The notes below the pieces were generated by a model. It was not told the DNA's origin and ran no database searches. It worked only from the letters and a program-made list of their open reading frames with translations. 64,000 bases of DNA from Steroidobacter gossypii (GTDB lineage Bacteria; Pseudomonadota; Gammaproteobacteria; Steroidobacterales; Steroidobacteraceae). Below, one piece after another: positions 10,201 through 17,732 of the stretch. How positions within the stretch are numbered: position 1 is the stretch's first letter; every line of letters starts with the position of its first letter. The stretch spans positions 558,001 through 622,000 of the forward strand of contig NZ_JAEVLS010000005.1 of assembly GCF_016801985.1 (NCBI RefSeq). The letters are read 5' to 3'. The translations under genes and the position numbers were made by a program.

Positions 10201-11910
10201 CGGAATGGGCTGAGCTTCGGCGAGGAACTGCAAACAACTTTCGGCGTTGTCGAGCATGTACCAGGGATCGGCGCGGCCGGCCTGGATTGTTTCCATGTAG
10301 TACTCGACCGCGACAATGGCGTCGGCGAGCCGATCCACGGCTTCCTGCGGCAGCGTCATGCCGTCGCTGCGTACGAAGTTCTGCAGCGCCTTGTCGATGC
10401 CTTCCATGATCTCGACGACGCGAGTCTTGCCCAGCATCAGCAGACCGGCCGTGATGCCGCGCATGAGCTGCGGAATCTGATCGACGGCCTGGCCTTCGCG
10501 CGGCTTGTCCAACGAGTGCGCGATCGCTTCCTTGATGCGCGCCATGTTGACGATACATTCGCGCAGCACCGCTTCCGTCACCAGACGGAACTCGATGTCG
10601 TCCGGGCCAGCCGGTTTGGCCGGCGCAGCGCCCGCTTCCGACGGCGTCGGTACGATCATGCCGACCAGCTGCTCGTCGAGGCTGTCTTCGACCTTGATGA
10701 GTGTCGCCGCCATGCGCAGCAACGTCCCTTCGCCGGCAGAGGACTTCTGCGCGACGATGGCTTGCAAATCCGTCGTCTCGGCCTGCACTTTGTCGCGCAA
10801 GTCGCCGAGGCCGAGCACGCCGAGCGTATCGGCGATTTTTTTCAACAGTTCCAGCTGCGGAGCGAGCTCGTCGACCTGCGTGCCGCCCTGGCGCACAAAG
10901 ATATCCAGCGCGTCTTTGACGCGACTCAGATCTTCCTTGATGGCGGCCGCCACGGTCTTCATCAGCTTGACCGAAGGTGCCGACAGGCTTTCGCGAGCCT
11001 GCTCGACGCCTTCGTCGACCGGCAGCAGCTCGGACAAACGGAACGAGGCACGAACGGCCGCGACACGCGGACCGTTGGTGCGAGCACGCGCCACGTAATA
11101 AAGCAGATTGTTCAGCAGCTCGAGCGGCGGAGAATCGGCGTAGCGAGCTTCGCCCGACTCGTACAAACGTTTCATTTCCCGGTCAGCCTGACCGAGCAAA
11201 CGTTTCACGGAGGCGCTGCCTTCCAGCCCGCCCTCACGCAGGGCTTCGAGAATCGATCCGACCACCCACCACAGCTGGAACACCGCCTGCGTGGTGGCGA
11301 CGTGTTCGAGCTTCTCGGCGGTGCGCGACAGGATTTCGAGGTTCTGATCGATGCGCTCGCCCTTGATCCAGCCCAACAGGCCGAGCTGGAAACGAGTCCG
11401 CAACTTGCGAGCCCATTGCGCGACGGTGAGCGCGCCTTCGGCAGCGGCGGCCGCCGGGTTGGCCTGCTGATCCGAGCTGAGATTCAGCAGCAGCAGCGTG
11501 CCTTCGGACAACAACGCATGACCGCGCACGGCGCGCAGGTCGTTCAACAACGGCAGCAGCACGAGCGCCATATCGCGCCCGCCGCTCATCACGCGTTCGA
11601 GATAGGTCGGCAACTGAACCATCGCGCGCATCAGCGCGTCGAGGCCTTCGGCCAGGTGACGTTTCTCGTTGAAGTTCGAGATCAGGTAGTTCGCGACCTG
11701 ACCCATTTCCTCGGCCAGCAACGCTGCGCCATACACTTCGGCCACGCGCAGAGCGCCGTGCACCGCGTGCAGATGTTCATTGCACTTACGCAGCAGCGCG
11801 AGATTGTCCTGCTGCTCGCCGAATGCTTCCAACGAAGCGCGGGCTTCGTTCAGTTCGCTGGCGAGCTCGCGCGCAACGATGTGCAGAGTCTGCGATGAAA
11901 CCTCAGCCAT
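4213..11910 (-). CDS. chpA: Hybrid chemosensory histidine kinase ChpA/PilL with multiple Hpt domains and receiver
   Basis: 2565 aa, close to P. aeruginosa ChpA (about 2470). It is the central kinase that phosphorylates PilG and PilH to control type IV pilus extension, retraction and cAMP signalling (family knowledge). The N-terminus has a ChpA/FimL-like Hpt relic (HAVHGALR, His51). Three canonical Hpt sites follow: HTLKGSGRM (His687), HTLSGTAKT (His872) and HTLKGGARM (His1628). Residues about 1100-1430 are an acidic linker with 12-residue repeats. The C-terminal CheA core has a dimerisation helix (about 1950-2100), N-box HMLRNSVVHGIE, G-boxes DDGRGID and GRGVGMDVV, a CheW domain and a receiver with phospho-acceptor Asp2489 in LLDIEMPRMDG. 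The gene lies 22 bp after pilJ and overlaps chpC. Confidence 0.96.
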   Translation of the reverse strand: MAEVSSQTLHIVARELASELNEARASLEAFGEQQDNLALLRKCNEHLHAVHGALRVAEVYGAALLAEEMGQVANYLISNFNEKRHLAEGLDALMRAMVQLPTYLERVMSGGRDMALVLLPLLNDLRAVRGHALLSEGTLLLLNLSSDQQANPAAAAAEGALTVAQWARKLRTRFQLGLLGWIKGERIDQNLEILSRTAEKLEHVATTQAVFQLWWVVGSILEALREGGLEGSASVKRLLGQADREMKRLYESGEARYADSPPLELLNNLLYYVARARTNGPRVAAVRASFRLSELLPVDEGVEQARESLSAPSVKLMKTVAAAIKEDLSRVKDALDIFVRQGGTQVDELAPQLELLKKIADTLGVLGLGDLRDKVQAETTDLQAIVAQKSSAGEGTLLRMAATLIKVEDSLDEQLVGMIVPTPSEAGAAPAKPAGPDDIEFRLVTEAVLRECIVNMARIKEAIAHSLDKPREGQAVDQIPQLMRGITAGLLMLGKTRVVEIMEGIDKALQNFVRSDGMTLPQEAVDRLADAIVAVEYYMETIQAGRADPWYMLDNAESCLQFLAEAQPIPRVEAYGPTADHARTVVIEPHAPTVALGTEHEPTAVLDPVTQEVRRPTKPAAAPPPPPPAPMPPALTKPVDREVDPEFVELFIEEAKDEIAKLNQFFPLWDSNPQDQDALVNVRRSFHTLKGSGRMVGAQLIGDFAWSIENMLNRVINKTLDRTPDMMGVMRSAVAAVPELVEQLETGRAPQADIAKIINTANNLAGVRPSAAPAAAPAAPAPKPAPRAPEPPVLKAPVMEAPTLSPLPEKKTASEVTTPAAASAESPMDPGLHEIYAKETAGHLATIRKFIASCGLATAPYVVTEDLHRSCHTLSGTAKTAGARQGIKIAEPLNRYVRKLYDNSIGMSDAGLAVLTDAVGAIQQVVDNINENTGFFLDHDVIVRRLVELEQALDADISRLAEMGSLNTAGGFNTDATGEILAATASTSINERLNLPSAATGEHLSVPSSAFIDEDAAGVAPTPATQSDEALVAAAASSGTDLVPDADAIEIEEISLAGAGLDAADPETFELPPVDPSVLEAGTLVLSAPFASGSPDSPSLTSASAENALDNALSDAETTLDSAALAREQSALDSAALAKEQSAFDSAALAGEQSALDSVALDGAAHAGDQVARDSAAISGEEITLDSDVVSGKDVGLDSHEIAGEGVGLDSHVVAGKDIGLDTLVIAGKDGALDSDVVAGRDGALDSDGFGEEIKLDAPEVGIEEIDLGAPEFAVDEINLDEATLAGDDITGDAGVEQPSVDSAVEEISLDAATLVGEDITLDAGDAKQSQTDDAVAEITLDSAALAGEEVTLDSAVAGEEISIESAALTGEEITLAASTGETEALAEEIVLGAVELTPEEVTAGESAMEVVELDSDASAMDTLQWAYEHFPTTDRSANSDGVGVGEVQIEEAALSADTDLTQESAALEELANPPEAPGILVDEVAASEGDRSLLQMDEPLPEEASDIVAAAPWAGELPVLEHEATIARDDAETIRSPFLRPAAQETLQAEASPAAEPAVSAAAPVTPTAAAAVEEEEYDDSDFDPDVAAIFTEEATELLETADQSLSSWIRDRANTALVFELKRVVHTLKGGARMAGIRAMGDLSHELETLMGLVETGQVPAEQEVFDTLQTSLDELHRMRDVVAGGERCKPARALMNRIRALSGQEVEAAPVAPPAAPTLSEAVPTAAAAITPATPVAPEVVPPAALTPQMFDAPPEEIVEIESYSPDDKDIGSQTDIVPTLTEIEALNEQAAAQRAQAEAASAEAELPAVSSQDAWSDSELATFQGDSSDATAESADGGWSADAVEETSADTQAPSEEGGWDAPEIEAVSDVEVEFGADELGAVAPREAVRVEETPAPATNAAHAATGVHAALDVAAVAPELPPDAADQPQQEEAAAEAQAPALPGREKPTQQEPREFARVDADLLDNLLNNAGEVSIFRSRMEQQVSSIEFNLAELGRTVTRLKEQLRKLELETESQILHRHQEQFPDRADFDPLEMDRYSTIQQLTRAFAESVSDVSSIEGLLENLTREAQNLLLQQSRVVTEMQNGLMRTRMVPFQRHVQRLSRLVRQVANDTNKRVELVVQGANGELDRQVLERMLPPFEHMLRNSVVHGIEMPDERVARGKPAQGTIKVGLHREGSEMVIVLEDDGRGIDVNAVRERARQRGLLQPGRVLTDEEAMQLILEPGFSTASNVTQHAGRGVGMDVVVNEIKKLGGALFTASEPGKGVKFTIRLPFTLAITQALIVRTGDELYALPLPSVEGVARISKSEVEKHLAEDVSTFNYGGQIYKLQHLGAFVGGGPSALPELDVSVPLILIRAGEHSTALVTDELVGSREMVVKSVGPQIATIRGIAGATILGDGRIVIILDMNTLVRTDWRGGKAPLETQGPKQDMRTFALVVDDSITVRRVTQRLLERNGMRVMTAKDGVDALSILQEHIPDVILLDIEMPRMDGYELATQVRADARLTDIPIVMITSRVGEKHRARAIEIGVNDYLGKPYQENQLLDAIEPLVQAARKRKVS
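8172..8575. repeat. 36-bp in-frame minisatellite inside chpA
   Basis: Anchor sequences encoding Leu-Asp-Ser recur at 8172, 8208, 8244, 8280, 8316, 8352, 8388, 8439, 8475, 8511 and 8547. They are exactly 36 bp apart except for one 51-bp step (36+15). Three neighbouring units share GAGAGCGGCGCTGTCGA at 8464, 8500 and 8536. The array encodes 12-residue units such as LDSAALAKEQSA and LDSHVVAGKDIG, about residues 1113-1250 of ChpA. All steps are multiples of three, so the frame is kept. More degenerate related units (LDAATLVGEDIT, LDSAALAGEEVT) continue to about 7800. Confidence 0.9.
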
Positions 11911-11932
11911 GGTTCTGAGCGTTGCTTAACCG

Positions 11933-14041
11933 TTATGCATTGAGGCCGCTGACCTTCTTCGGCGCAGCGGTGCGATTCGCGGCCGTGCCACTGCCGGTCG
12001 CGGTCAGCGACGGCGGTGGCGCAACCGGCGGCGCTTTGCGGGCCGGATCGGTCAGGACGGCAGTCCCGCCGGACACAGCGTCCGGCAGACGGAAGCCCGC
12101 GACGGATTTACGCAGCTGCGATGACAGCTCGGCGAGCTTGCCAACCGAGCTGGACGTAGCCGCGGAGTTCTCCGCAGTCTGCGAGCTGATCTCTCTGAGC
12201 ACGCCCATGTTGCGTGCAATGTTCTGCGCCGCCGAGGACTGCTGACGGGCGCTGGCGGAAATGTTTTGCACCAGGCTGGCGATCTGATTCGACACCTGCT
12301 CGATTTCTTCCAGCGCGGCGCCGGCGTTTTCGGCCAGCAAGGCTCCGCCCACCACGTCGGTGGTGCTGCGTTCCATCGACACCACCGCTTCGTTGGTGTC
12401 GGCCTGAATCGTGCGCACCAGCACTTCGATCTGCTTGGTGGCGGTGGCGGCGCGCTCGGCCAGACGCTGCACTTCGTCCGCGACGACCGCGAAACCGCGG
12501 CCCGCTTCGCCGGCCATGGAGGCCTGAATGGACGCGTTCAACGCCAGGATGTTGGTCTGCTCGGCGATGTCGTTGATCAGCTCGACGATGTTGCCGATTT
12601 CCTGCGAGCTCTCGCCGAGGCGCTTGATGCGCTTGGAGGTTTCCTGAATGGTCTCGCGAATCGTGTTCATGCCGTCGATGGTACGGCGCACGGCGTCGCC
12701 GCCCTTGTGAGCGACATCGACCGAGTGACGCGCGACGTCCGCCGAACGTTCGGCGTTGCCGGACACTTCTTCGGTGGAGGCGGCCATGGCAGCCACTGAC
12801 TCCGAAGCCAGCGCCACTTGCTTTGATTGCGCCACGGACGCTTTCGCCAGCTGGCTTACCGAGCCCTGCGTCAGCTTGGCCGCGGAGTCGAGCGACACGG
12901 CGGATTCGTTGATGGTGGCAACCAGCTCGCGCAGCGCTTCGATGGCGTAGTTGATCGAGTCCGCGATCGCGCCAGTGATGTCTTCGGTCACCGTCGCCTG
13001 CACCGTCAGGTCGCCGTCGGCCAGGCTCGACAGTTCGTCCAGCAGGCGCAGAATGGCCTCCTGGTTGCGCTCGTTCTTGCTCGCCTGCACTTCCAGCTGT
13101 TTGCGGATGTTGCCGCTCATGCCATACAGGGTGGTGAGCACGATCAGCGAGATCAGGCCGACCGCCAGCAACGCGATCGGCAACGCCTTGCTGTTGACCA
13201 CACCAGCGGCGCCCGCGCTGGGCACGCCGACGCGAGTGGAGAACGCTCCATAGATCTTGTCGCCGCTGACGGCGAGCGCCGCGGCCGCTTCGCGCGCCGA
13301 TTTGACGCGATCCGCCGAGCTGATGGCCGTGCGAACCTTTTCGCTCAGCTGAGCATACAAACTGCTGGTGCTCCGGAAGCGACCTTCAGCTTCCGGACCG
13401 GTGACCTTGGGCAGGCCGAGGCCCGAATCTTCGCCGCCCAGGCCGCCGATGACCTGGCCCATGTAGTCGTTGCCGTCCGCGAGGCGACGCGCGATCACGG
13501 TCGCATCGCCGACACCGCCGGCGAGCGCTTCCACATCCTGTTGCAAACGCAGGCCAGTGAGCTCGAAACGTTCCAGATGACGAGTCATGCCTTCGATGCC
13601 GGGCGCGCCGAGCGCGCTCGCGACGTTGCCGAGGCTCTGTAACAACTGCGGCACCAGGGCGCGCACTTCGACGGCGGATTTCTGCACGCCTTCGATGGCT
13701 TCCTGAGCGTTCAGAATCGCCTGGCTATGCTTCAACAGATCGGTGGAGCCGGCGAAGCCCTGCACGTCCGGGCCGGCCGAAGCAGCCAGGGTCGAGTAGC
13801 GCGTGCGCGAGGCGGACAGCGCGTTGAACGCGCCAGGCGTGCCGCTCAAAGCGGCGTTGGCCTGCAACGGCAGCTTCTGCGACAGCGCCAGCAGTTCGTT
13901 CATCTCGCGCACGCTCTTGTCGTCGCCGCCGGCATCGATGCCTGCGAACGCCAACAAGCCCAGCGCCGCGACCACGCACGCCAATGCCAGGCCCATCAGG
14001 ACCGGCAGAAAGCGCACGCCAATCATTTTCGTTTCAGCCAT
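11933..14041 (-). CDS. pilJ: Type IV pilus methyl-accepting chemotaxis receptor PilJ
   Basis: 702 aa from the ATG at 14041, which has AGGAAGGG upstream; the open frame continues upstream but overlaps pilI. It is an inner-membrane receptor feeding ChpA. TM1 is about residues 11-34, the periplasmic PilJ-type region about 35-283, and TM2 about 284-307 (LPIALLAVGLISLIVL). HAMP and linker follow, then a cytoplasmic MCP coiled coil with tip NILALNASIQASMAGEAGRG and FAVVADEVQRLAERA. P. aeruginosa PilJ is 682 aa. It is followed by chpA and preceded by pilI with a 157-bp gap in which I see no gene. Confidence 0.95.
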   Translation of the reverse strand: MAETKMIGVRFLPVLMGLALACVVAALGLLAFAGIDAGGDDKSVREMNELLALSQKLPLQANAALSGTPGAFNALSASRTRYSTLAASAGPDVQGFAGSTDLLKHSQAILNAQEAIEGVQKSAVEVRALVPQLLQSLGNVASALGAPGIEGMTRHLERFELTGLRLQQDVEALAGGVGDATVIARRLADGNDYMGQVIGGLGGEDSGLGLPKVTGPEAEGRFRSTSSLYAQLSEKVRTAISSADRVKSAREAAAALAVSGDKIYGAFSTRVGVPSAGAAGVVNSKALPIALLAVGLISLIVLTTLYGMSGNIRKQLEVQASKNERNQEAILRLLDELSSLADGDLTVQATVTEDITGAIADSINYAIEALRELVATINESAVSLDSAAKLTQGSVSQLAKASVAQSKQVALASESVAAMAASTEEVSGNAERSADVARHSVDVAHKGGDAVRRTIDGMNTIRETIQETSKRIKRLGESSQEIGNIVELINDIAEQTNILALNASIQASMAGEAGRGFAVVADEVQRLAERAATATKQIEVLVRTIQADTNEAVVSMERSTTDVVGGALLAENAGAALEEIEQVSNQIASLVQNISASARQQSSAAQNIARNMGVLREISSQTAENSAATSSSVGKLAELSSQLRKSVAGFRLPDAVSGGTAVLTDPARKAPPVAPPPSLTATGSGTAANRTAAPKKVSGLNA

Positions 14042-14198
14042 GACCCTGCCCTTCCTTGACGCTCGAACGCGCGTCCTGCGCTGAGGTGCTGGTGGTGTAG
14101 TTGTTTGGCACGACCGTCTTCCAACTCGTCTGCTATCGCCAAAAAGTTGCCCAGGCCAATGAATCAGCGCTCTTGAATCGGCTCGATCGATGCGCGGC

Positions 14199-14762
14199 TC
14201 AAGAGGCCGCGGCTTGCAGAAACTCGGCGCTCTCCAGCAGCGAGCGCAGACTGAACACCGGCCAGCTCTCCGTGCCGCGACGGAACGCGCCCGCCAGGTA
14301 ACGATCACAGCGCACGATGGTCGGCGGCGGCGTGGCGGAGAATTCGCCATCGGCGAAGCGGCGGAAACCCAGCACTTCATCCACCAGCAGTCCAGCCGGC
14401 ACTTCGCGATGATTCGCCACCAGCACGCGCGTGCTGCGATTGGTGTTGGTCATGCCGCCGCCTAGATACGCCCGCAGGTCGACCACCGGCAACAACTGAC
14501 CTCGCACATTTGCGATGCCGCGGATCCAAGGTTTCGCGCCCGGAACGCGCGTCACAACCGACGGATAACTCAGCACCTCGCGAGTTTCTTCGCGCGCGGC
14601 CAGAAAACTTTCCGAGCTCAACCGGAAGGCCACGCCGACCCACTCGCGCTCGGCGGCGGCGTCGCGGCCCTGCCCGGTCAACGCGACGCGCGCCAGTCGT
14701 TCGAGCTCCTTCAGGAGATCAAACGGCTTGTCGCGCAGAGACTTGAGGGTCGCACTGGTCAT
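14199..14762 (-). CDS. pilI: CheW-like adaptor PilI
   Basis: 187 aa, one CheW domain: WVGVAFRLSSESFLAAREE, then PWIRGIANVRGQLLPVVDLR (the characteristic G..NVRG..LPV.DL strand) and RVLVANHREVPAGLLVDEV. It is predicted to bridge PilJ and ChpA in the membrane-bound chemosensory array. Its position between pilH (19-bp gap) and pilJ matches the P. aeruginosa pilG-H-I-J order. Confidence 0.93.
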   Translation of the reverse strand: MTSATLKSLRDKPFDLLKELERLARVALTGQGRDAAAEREWVGVAFRLSSESFLAAREETREVLSYPSVVTRVPGAKPWIRGIANVRGQLLPVVDLRAYLGGGMTNTNRSTRVLVANHREVPAGLLVDEVLGFRRFADGEFSATPPPTIVRCDRYLAGAFRRGTESWPVFSLRSLLESAEFLQAAAS

Positions 14763-14781
14763 GAGCAGCGTCGTTTCCGCC

Positions 14782-15147
14782 TCAGCCGGCCAGCGCGGCC
14801 TGAGCTTTTTCGATCAGCTTTTCCATGGATACCGGCTTCACCAGATAGTCCTTGGCGCCCTGGCGCATGCCCCAGATGCGATCGGTTTCCTGATCCTTGG
14901 AGGTGACCATGATCACCGGGATGGCCTTGGTGTCCGGATCGGAGGCGAGCTTGCGGGTCGCCTGGAAGCCGTTCACGCCCGGCATCACCACGTCCATGAA
15001 GATCAGATCGGGTTTCATTTCCTTGGCTTTGCGAATCGCCTCGGCGCCATCGCCGGCCGACGCGGTCTGATAGCCGTGGCGCTCCAGCGCCTTCTGCATC
15101 ACATGCACTTCCGTCGGCGAATCGTCGACGATGAGGATCAGCGCCAT
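14782..15147 (-). CDS. pilH: Twitching motility response regulator PilH
   Basis: 121 aa, the same length as P. aeruginosa PilH, and very similar: LILIVDDSPTEVHVM, MDVVMPGVNGFQATR, VTSKDQETDRIWGMRQGAKD, YLVKP. It is a single receiver domain with phospho-acceptor Asp52 and conserved Lys104 and no output domain, as expected for a CheY-like protein that modulates pilus retraction. I chose the ATG at 15147 because it fits the family start; the frame is open further upstream. Just before it lies a duplicated GGAGCAAGG element. Confidence 0.95.
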   Translation of the reverse strand: MALILIVDDSPTEVHVMQKALERHGYQTASAGDGAEAIRKAKEMKPDLIFMDVVMPGVNGFQATRKLASDPDTKAIPVIMVTSKDQETDRIWGMRQGAKDYLVKPVSMEKLIEKAQAALAG

Positions 15148-15148
15148 A

Positions 15149-15173
15149 CCTTGCTCCGCCCTGCCTTGCTCCG
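15149..15173. repeat. 15-bp tandem duplication at the pilH ribosome-binding region
   Basis: CCTTGCTCCG occurs at 15149-15158 and 15164-15173. Read on the pilH strand, the GGAGCAAGG box is present twice, 15 bp apart, directly before the pilH ATG. Only the proximal copy is at Shine-Dalgarno distance. Confidence 0.6.
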
Positions 15174-15202
15174 TTCGGGTTGCCAGTGCCGTACGCATGC
15201 CA

Positions 15203-15616
15203 CTACCTTGCAGCCCCACCCACATGGGTTTCGATCGCGTTCAACAGCTCATCCTTGGTGAATGGCTTGGTCAGATAGTGCTCGGAGCCGACGATGCGGC
15301 CGCGCGCGCGATCGAACAAACCGTCCTTGCTCGACAACATGATCACCGGAATGGAGCGGAATACCTTGTTGTGCTTGATCAGCGAGCAGGTCTGATAACC
15401 GTCCAGCCGCGGCATCATGATGTCCACGAACACGATGTCGGGCTGGTGATCGGCGATCTTGGACAGCGCATCGAAGCCGTCGACCGCCGTGAACACCTCG
15501 CAACCTTCCTTCGACAACAGTGTCTCGGCAGTACGGCGGATGGTCTTGCTGTCGTCGATCACCAGCACTTTCAGGCCCGACAGCCGGGCGGACTGGCTCG
15601 TTGCTAGATTCTCCAT
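15203..15616 (-). CDS. pilG: Twitching motility response regulator PilG
   Basis: 137 aa (P. aeruginosa PilG is 135). A single receiver domain: acidic pocket VLVIDDSKTIRR (Asp21/22), phospho-acceptor Asp65 in VFVDIMMPRLDGYQT, conserved Lys117 in YLTKPF. It is the CheY-like output that, once phosphorylated by ChpA, promotes pilus extension and cAMP signalling (family knowledge). A TGAGGAAA box lies upstream of the ATG. First gene of the pil-chp operon, divergent from gshB; 55 bp separate it from pilH. Confidence 0.95.
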   Translation of the reverse strand: MENLATSQSARLSGLKVLVIDDSKTIRRTAETLLSKEGCEVFTAVDGFDALSKIADHQPDIVFVDIMMPRLDGYQTCSLIKHNKVFRSIPVIMLSSKDGLFDRARGRIVGSEHYLTKPFTKDELLNAIETHVGGAAR

Positions 15617-15729
15617 CGCACTGTTTCCTCAAGCCTTACGATCAACTTTGGGTGCGCCGTTGGAATGGCTGGGCACAACCGCCGGAACTTTTAACATATT
15701 GGTTATAGGGCCGCCATCGCCCGCCTTCC

Positions 15730-15735
15730 TATACT
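15730..15735 (+). promoter_or_regulatory. Possible -10 element for gshB
   Basis: TATACT in the pilG/gshB divergent region, 76 bp before the chosen gshB start. No convincing -35 lies at 16-18 bp, so this is only a candidate. Confidence 0.3.
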
Positions 15736-15810
15736 ATGAAGCCCGTCACAGAGAGCTCGCGCCGCGAATTCGCTGTGATGTGTACGCTCGACTTTCCAGG
15801 TGAAATGCCC

Positions 15811-16791
15811 ATGTCCTCAAGCAGCCCCAGCACTGTGTCCAAATCGGTCCGCGTCGTCGTGGTCATGGATCCCATCTCCGAGATCAAACCGGCCAAGGAC
15901 ACCACGCTGGCGATGTTGCTGGCGGCACAGGAGCGCGGCTGGGAGCTCTGGTACGCCGAGCAGCGCGACCTGTGGCTGCGTGATGGCGTGCCGCTGGCCC
16001 GCCTCGCCCCGCTGACGGTCAAGAACGACCTCGAGGACTGGTACCAGTTGGGCGAATCCCGAGAGCAGGGTTTGTCCGAATTCGACGTCATCCTGATGCG
16101 CAAGGATCCGCCGTTCGACATGGAGTACATCTACACGACGTACATCCTGGAGCGCGCCGAGGAGGCCGGCGTGCTGGTGGTGAACCGGCCGCAGGGTCTC
16201 AGGGACATGAACGAGAAGGTGTACACGGCCTGGTTCCCCCAGTGCTGTGCGCCGACGCTGATCACGCGCGACATGGCCGACATGCACGCGTTCCTGAAGG
16301 AACATCGGCGCATCGTTTGCAAGCCGCTGTATGGGATGGGCGGGCGTTCGATCTTCGTGCTCGAGCAGCAGGACAAGAACGCCAATGTGATTTTCGAGAC
16401 CATGACCGAGTACGGCACGCGCTTCGCCATCGTGCAGAAATATCTGCCCGAAATCGTCGACAGCGGCGACTCGCGCATCCTGGTGATCGATGGCGAGCCT
16501 GCACCCTATGCACTGGCGCGCATTCCCTCGGCCACCGACAATCGCGGCAATCTCGCCGCCGGCGCCAAGGGCGTGGGCCGCGAGCTGAACGAACGCGATC
16601 GCTGGCTGGTCGGGCAGATCGGTCCCGAGCTGCGGCGACGCGGGATGCTGTTCGTGGGACTGGACGTGATCGGCGGTTATGTGACCGAAATAAACGTCAC
16701 CAGCCCCACCGGCGTGCGGGAATTGGATAAACAGTTCGGCACCCGGATCGCCGGGCTGCTGATGGACGCGATAGAGAAACGACTGTCATGA
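15811..16791 (+). CDS. gshB: Glutathione synthetase
   Basis: 326 aa ATP-grasp ligase that joins gamma-glutamylcysteine and glycine. It has VVVVMDPISEIKPAKDTTLAMLLAAQERGWELWY, the prokaryotic GSH-S N-terminal hallmark (positions about 11-45). The ATP-grasp elements KPLYGMGGRSIF and EINVTSPTGVRELD, which contains metal and ATP ligands, follow. The ATG at 15811 has AGGTG upstream at good spacing; ATGs at 15805 and further upstream are alternatives. The stop overlaps the next gene by four bases. The gshB-tonB-yqgE-ruvX order is conserved next to pilGHIJ in pseudomonads. Confidence 0.95.
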   Translation: MSSSSPSTVSKSVRVVVVMDPISEIKPAKDTTLAMLLAAQERGWELWYAEQRDLWLRDGVPLARLAPLTVKNDLEDWYQLGESREQGLSEFDVILMRKDPPFDMEYIYTTYILERAEEAGVLVVNRPQGLRDMNEKVYTAWFPQCCAPTLITRDMADMHAFLKEHRRIVCKPLYGMGGRSIFVLEQQDKNANVIFETMTEYGTRFAIVQKYLPEIVDSGDSRILVIDGEPAPYALARIPSATDNRGNLAAGAKGVGRELNERDRWLVGQIGPELRRRGMLFVGLDVIGGYVTEINVTSPTGVRELDKQFGTRIAGLLMDAIEKRLS

Positions 16792-17687
16792 ATGCTGCTT
16801 CGGTGACGCCACAGGATTCGCTTGCCAGCGAGCTGCAGGAAGGGGCCGCGCCGGTCAACGATCGCTTGACCACGACCTTGTTCCTGGCGGCGCTGTTTCA
16901 CGGCATCGTGATCCTCGGCATCACCTTCGCGGTCCCTCGCTCCAGCACCCCGACGCCCACGCTCGAAGTGCTGTTGCTCACGAGTAACGACACCCGCGCG
17001 GCCGACAATCCCAACGCTCAATACCTGGCTCAACGCAGCCAGCAAGGCAGCGGTACGACCGAAGATCGAGTGCGGCCGGCCAACCCTGCGTCCACGGCGG
17101 TGATGGCCGAGCAGGCGGGCGTGCCCGAGGGCAACAGCGATCGCTACCAGGAAGCGGTGGCTGGCCAGCGCTCCACCGAAATCATCAGCAGCCGCAGCGA
17201 TCGCAGCGAAGTCGAATATCGCAGCGGCGACAGGAGCCCGTCGCAACAGGCCGAGATCCCGGTGGCCCTGTCGCCGACCGCGCCCCGACCGATCGCAACC
17301 AGCGCGACTGACACGACGCTGGTGTTGCGGGGCAAGCGCCTGGATGGCGCGACGGAGATCGTGCCGAACACCCGCGAGTCCAAGCTGGCGCCCTATCTGA
17401 ATGCCTGGCGGACCAAGATCGAGCGGCTCGGCACGCTCAATTTCCCGCAGAACGCCCGCAACGCTCGCACCGGCAATCCCGTGCTGGAGGTCTCGCTGCT
17501 GGCCGACGGCACCCTGGGCGACGCCATCATCCGCCGCTCCAGCGGCAGCAAGGAGATCGACCAGGCGGCGCTGTCCATCCTGCGACTGGCCTCGCCCTTC
17601 GACCCGTTCCCGAGCGAGCTCAGCAGGCAATATCGGGAGCTGCGCTTCGCCTACGAGTGGCAATTCCTCGGGGCGGCTAAAAATTGA
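16788..17687 (+). CDS. TonB-type energy transducer (TonB3-like)
   Basis: 299 aa. One N-terminal membrane anchor (about 27-49, TTTLFLAALFHGIVILGITF), then a long periplasmic linker rich in Ser, Arg and Gln. A C-terminal TonB domain (about 205-298) includes YLNAWRTKIERLGTLNFP, PVLEVSLLADGTL and a terminal F.Y.W strand. The linker is not the classic Pro-Glu/Pro-Lys type. In P. aeruginosa the gene at this position, tonB3, is needed for twitching motility; a pilus-related role is inferred from synteny. ATGA overlap with gshB implies translational coupling. Confidence 0.88.
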   Translation: MNAASVTPQDSLASELQEGAAPVNDRLTTTLFLAALFHGIVILGITFAVPRSSTPTPTLEVLLLTSNDTRAADNPNAQYLAQRSQQGSGTTEDRVRPANPASTAVMAEQAGVPEGNSDRYQEAVAGQRSTEIISSRSDRSEVEYRSGDRSPSQQAEIPVALSPTAPRPIATSATDTTLVLRGKRLDGATEIVPNTRESKLAPYLNAWRTKIERLGTLNFPQNARNARTGNPVLEVSLLADGTLGDAIIRRSSGSKEIDQAALSILRLASPFDPFPSELSRQYRELRFAYEWQFLGAAKN

Positions 17688-17732
17688 GCCTGCGTGCTTG
17701 AGCCGGGGCGGACACCGCCGGATACTTGGCCC

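Noticed and set aside
9658-11898. 746-codon plus-strand open frame.
   Set aside because: Antisense to chpA, Arg/His/Gln-rich with no recognisable fold; the chpA reading frame has clear Hpt domains over the same DNA.
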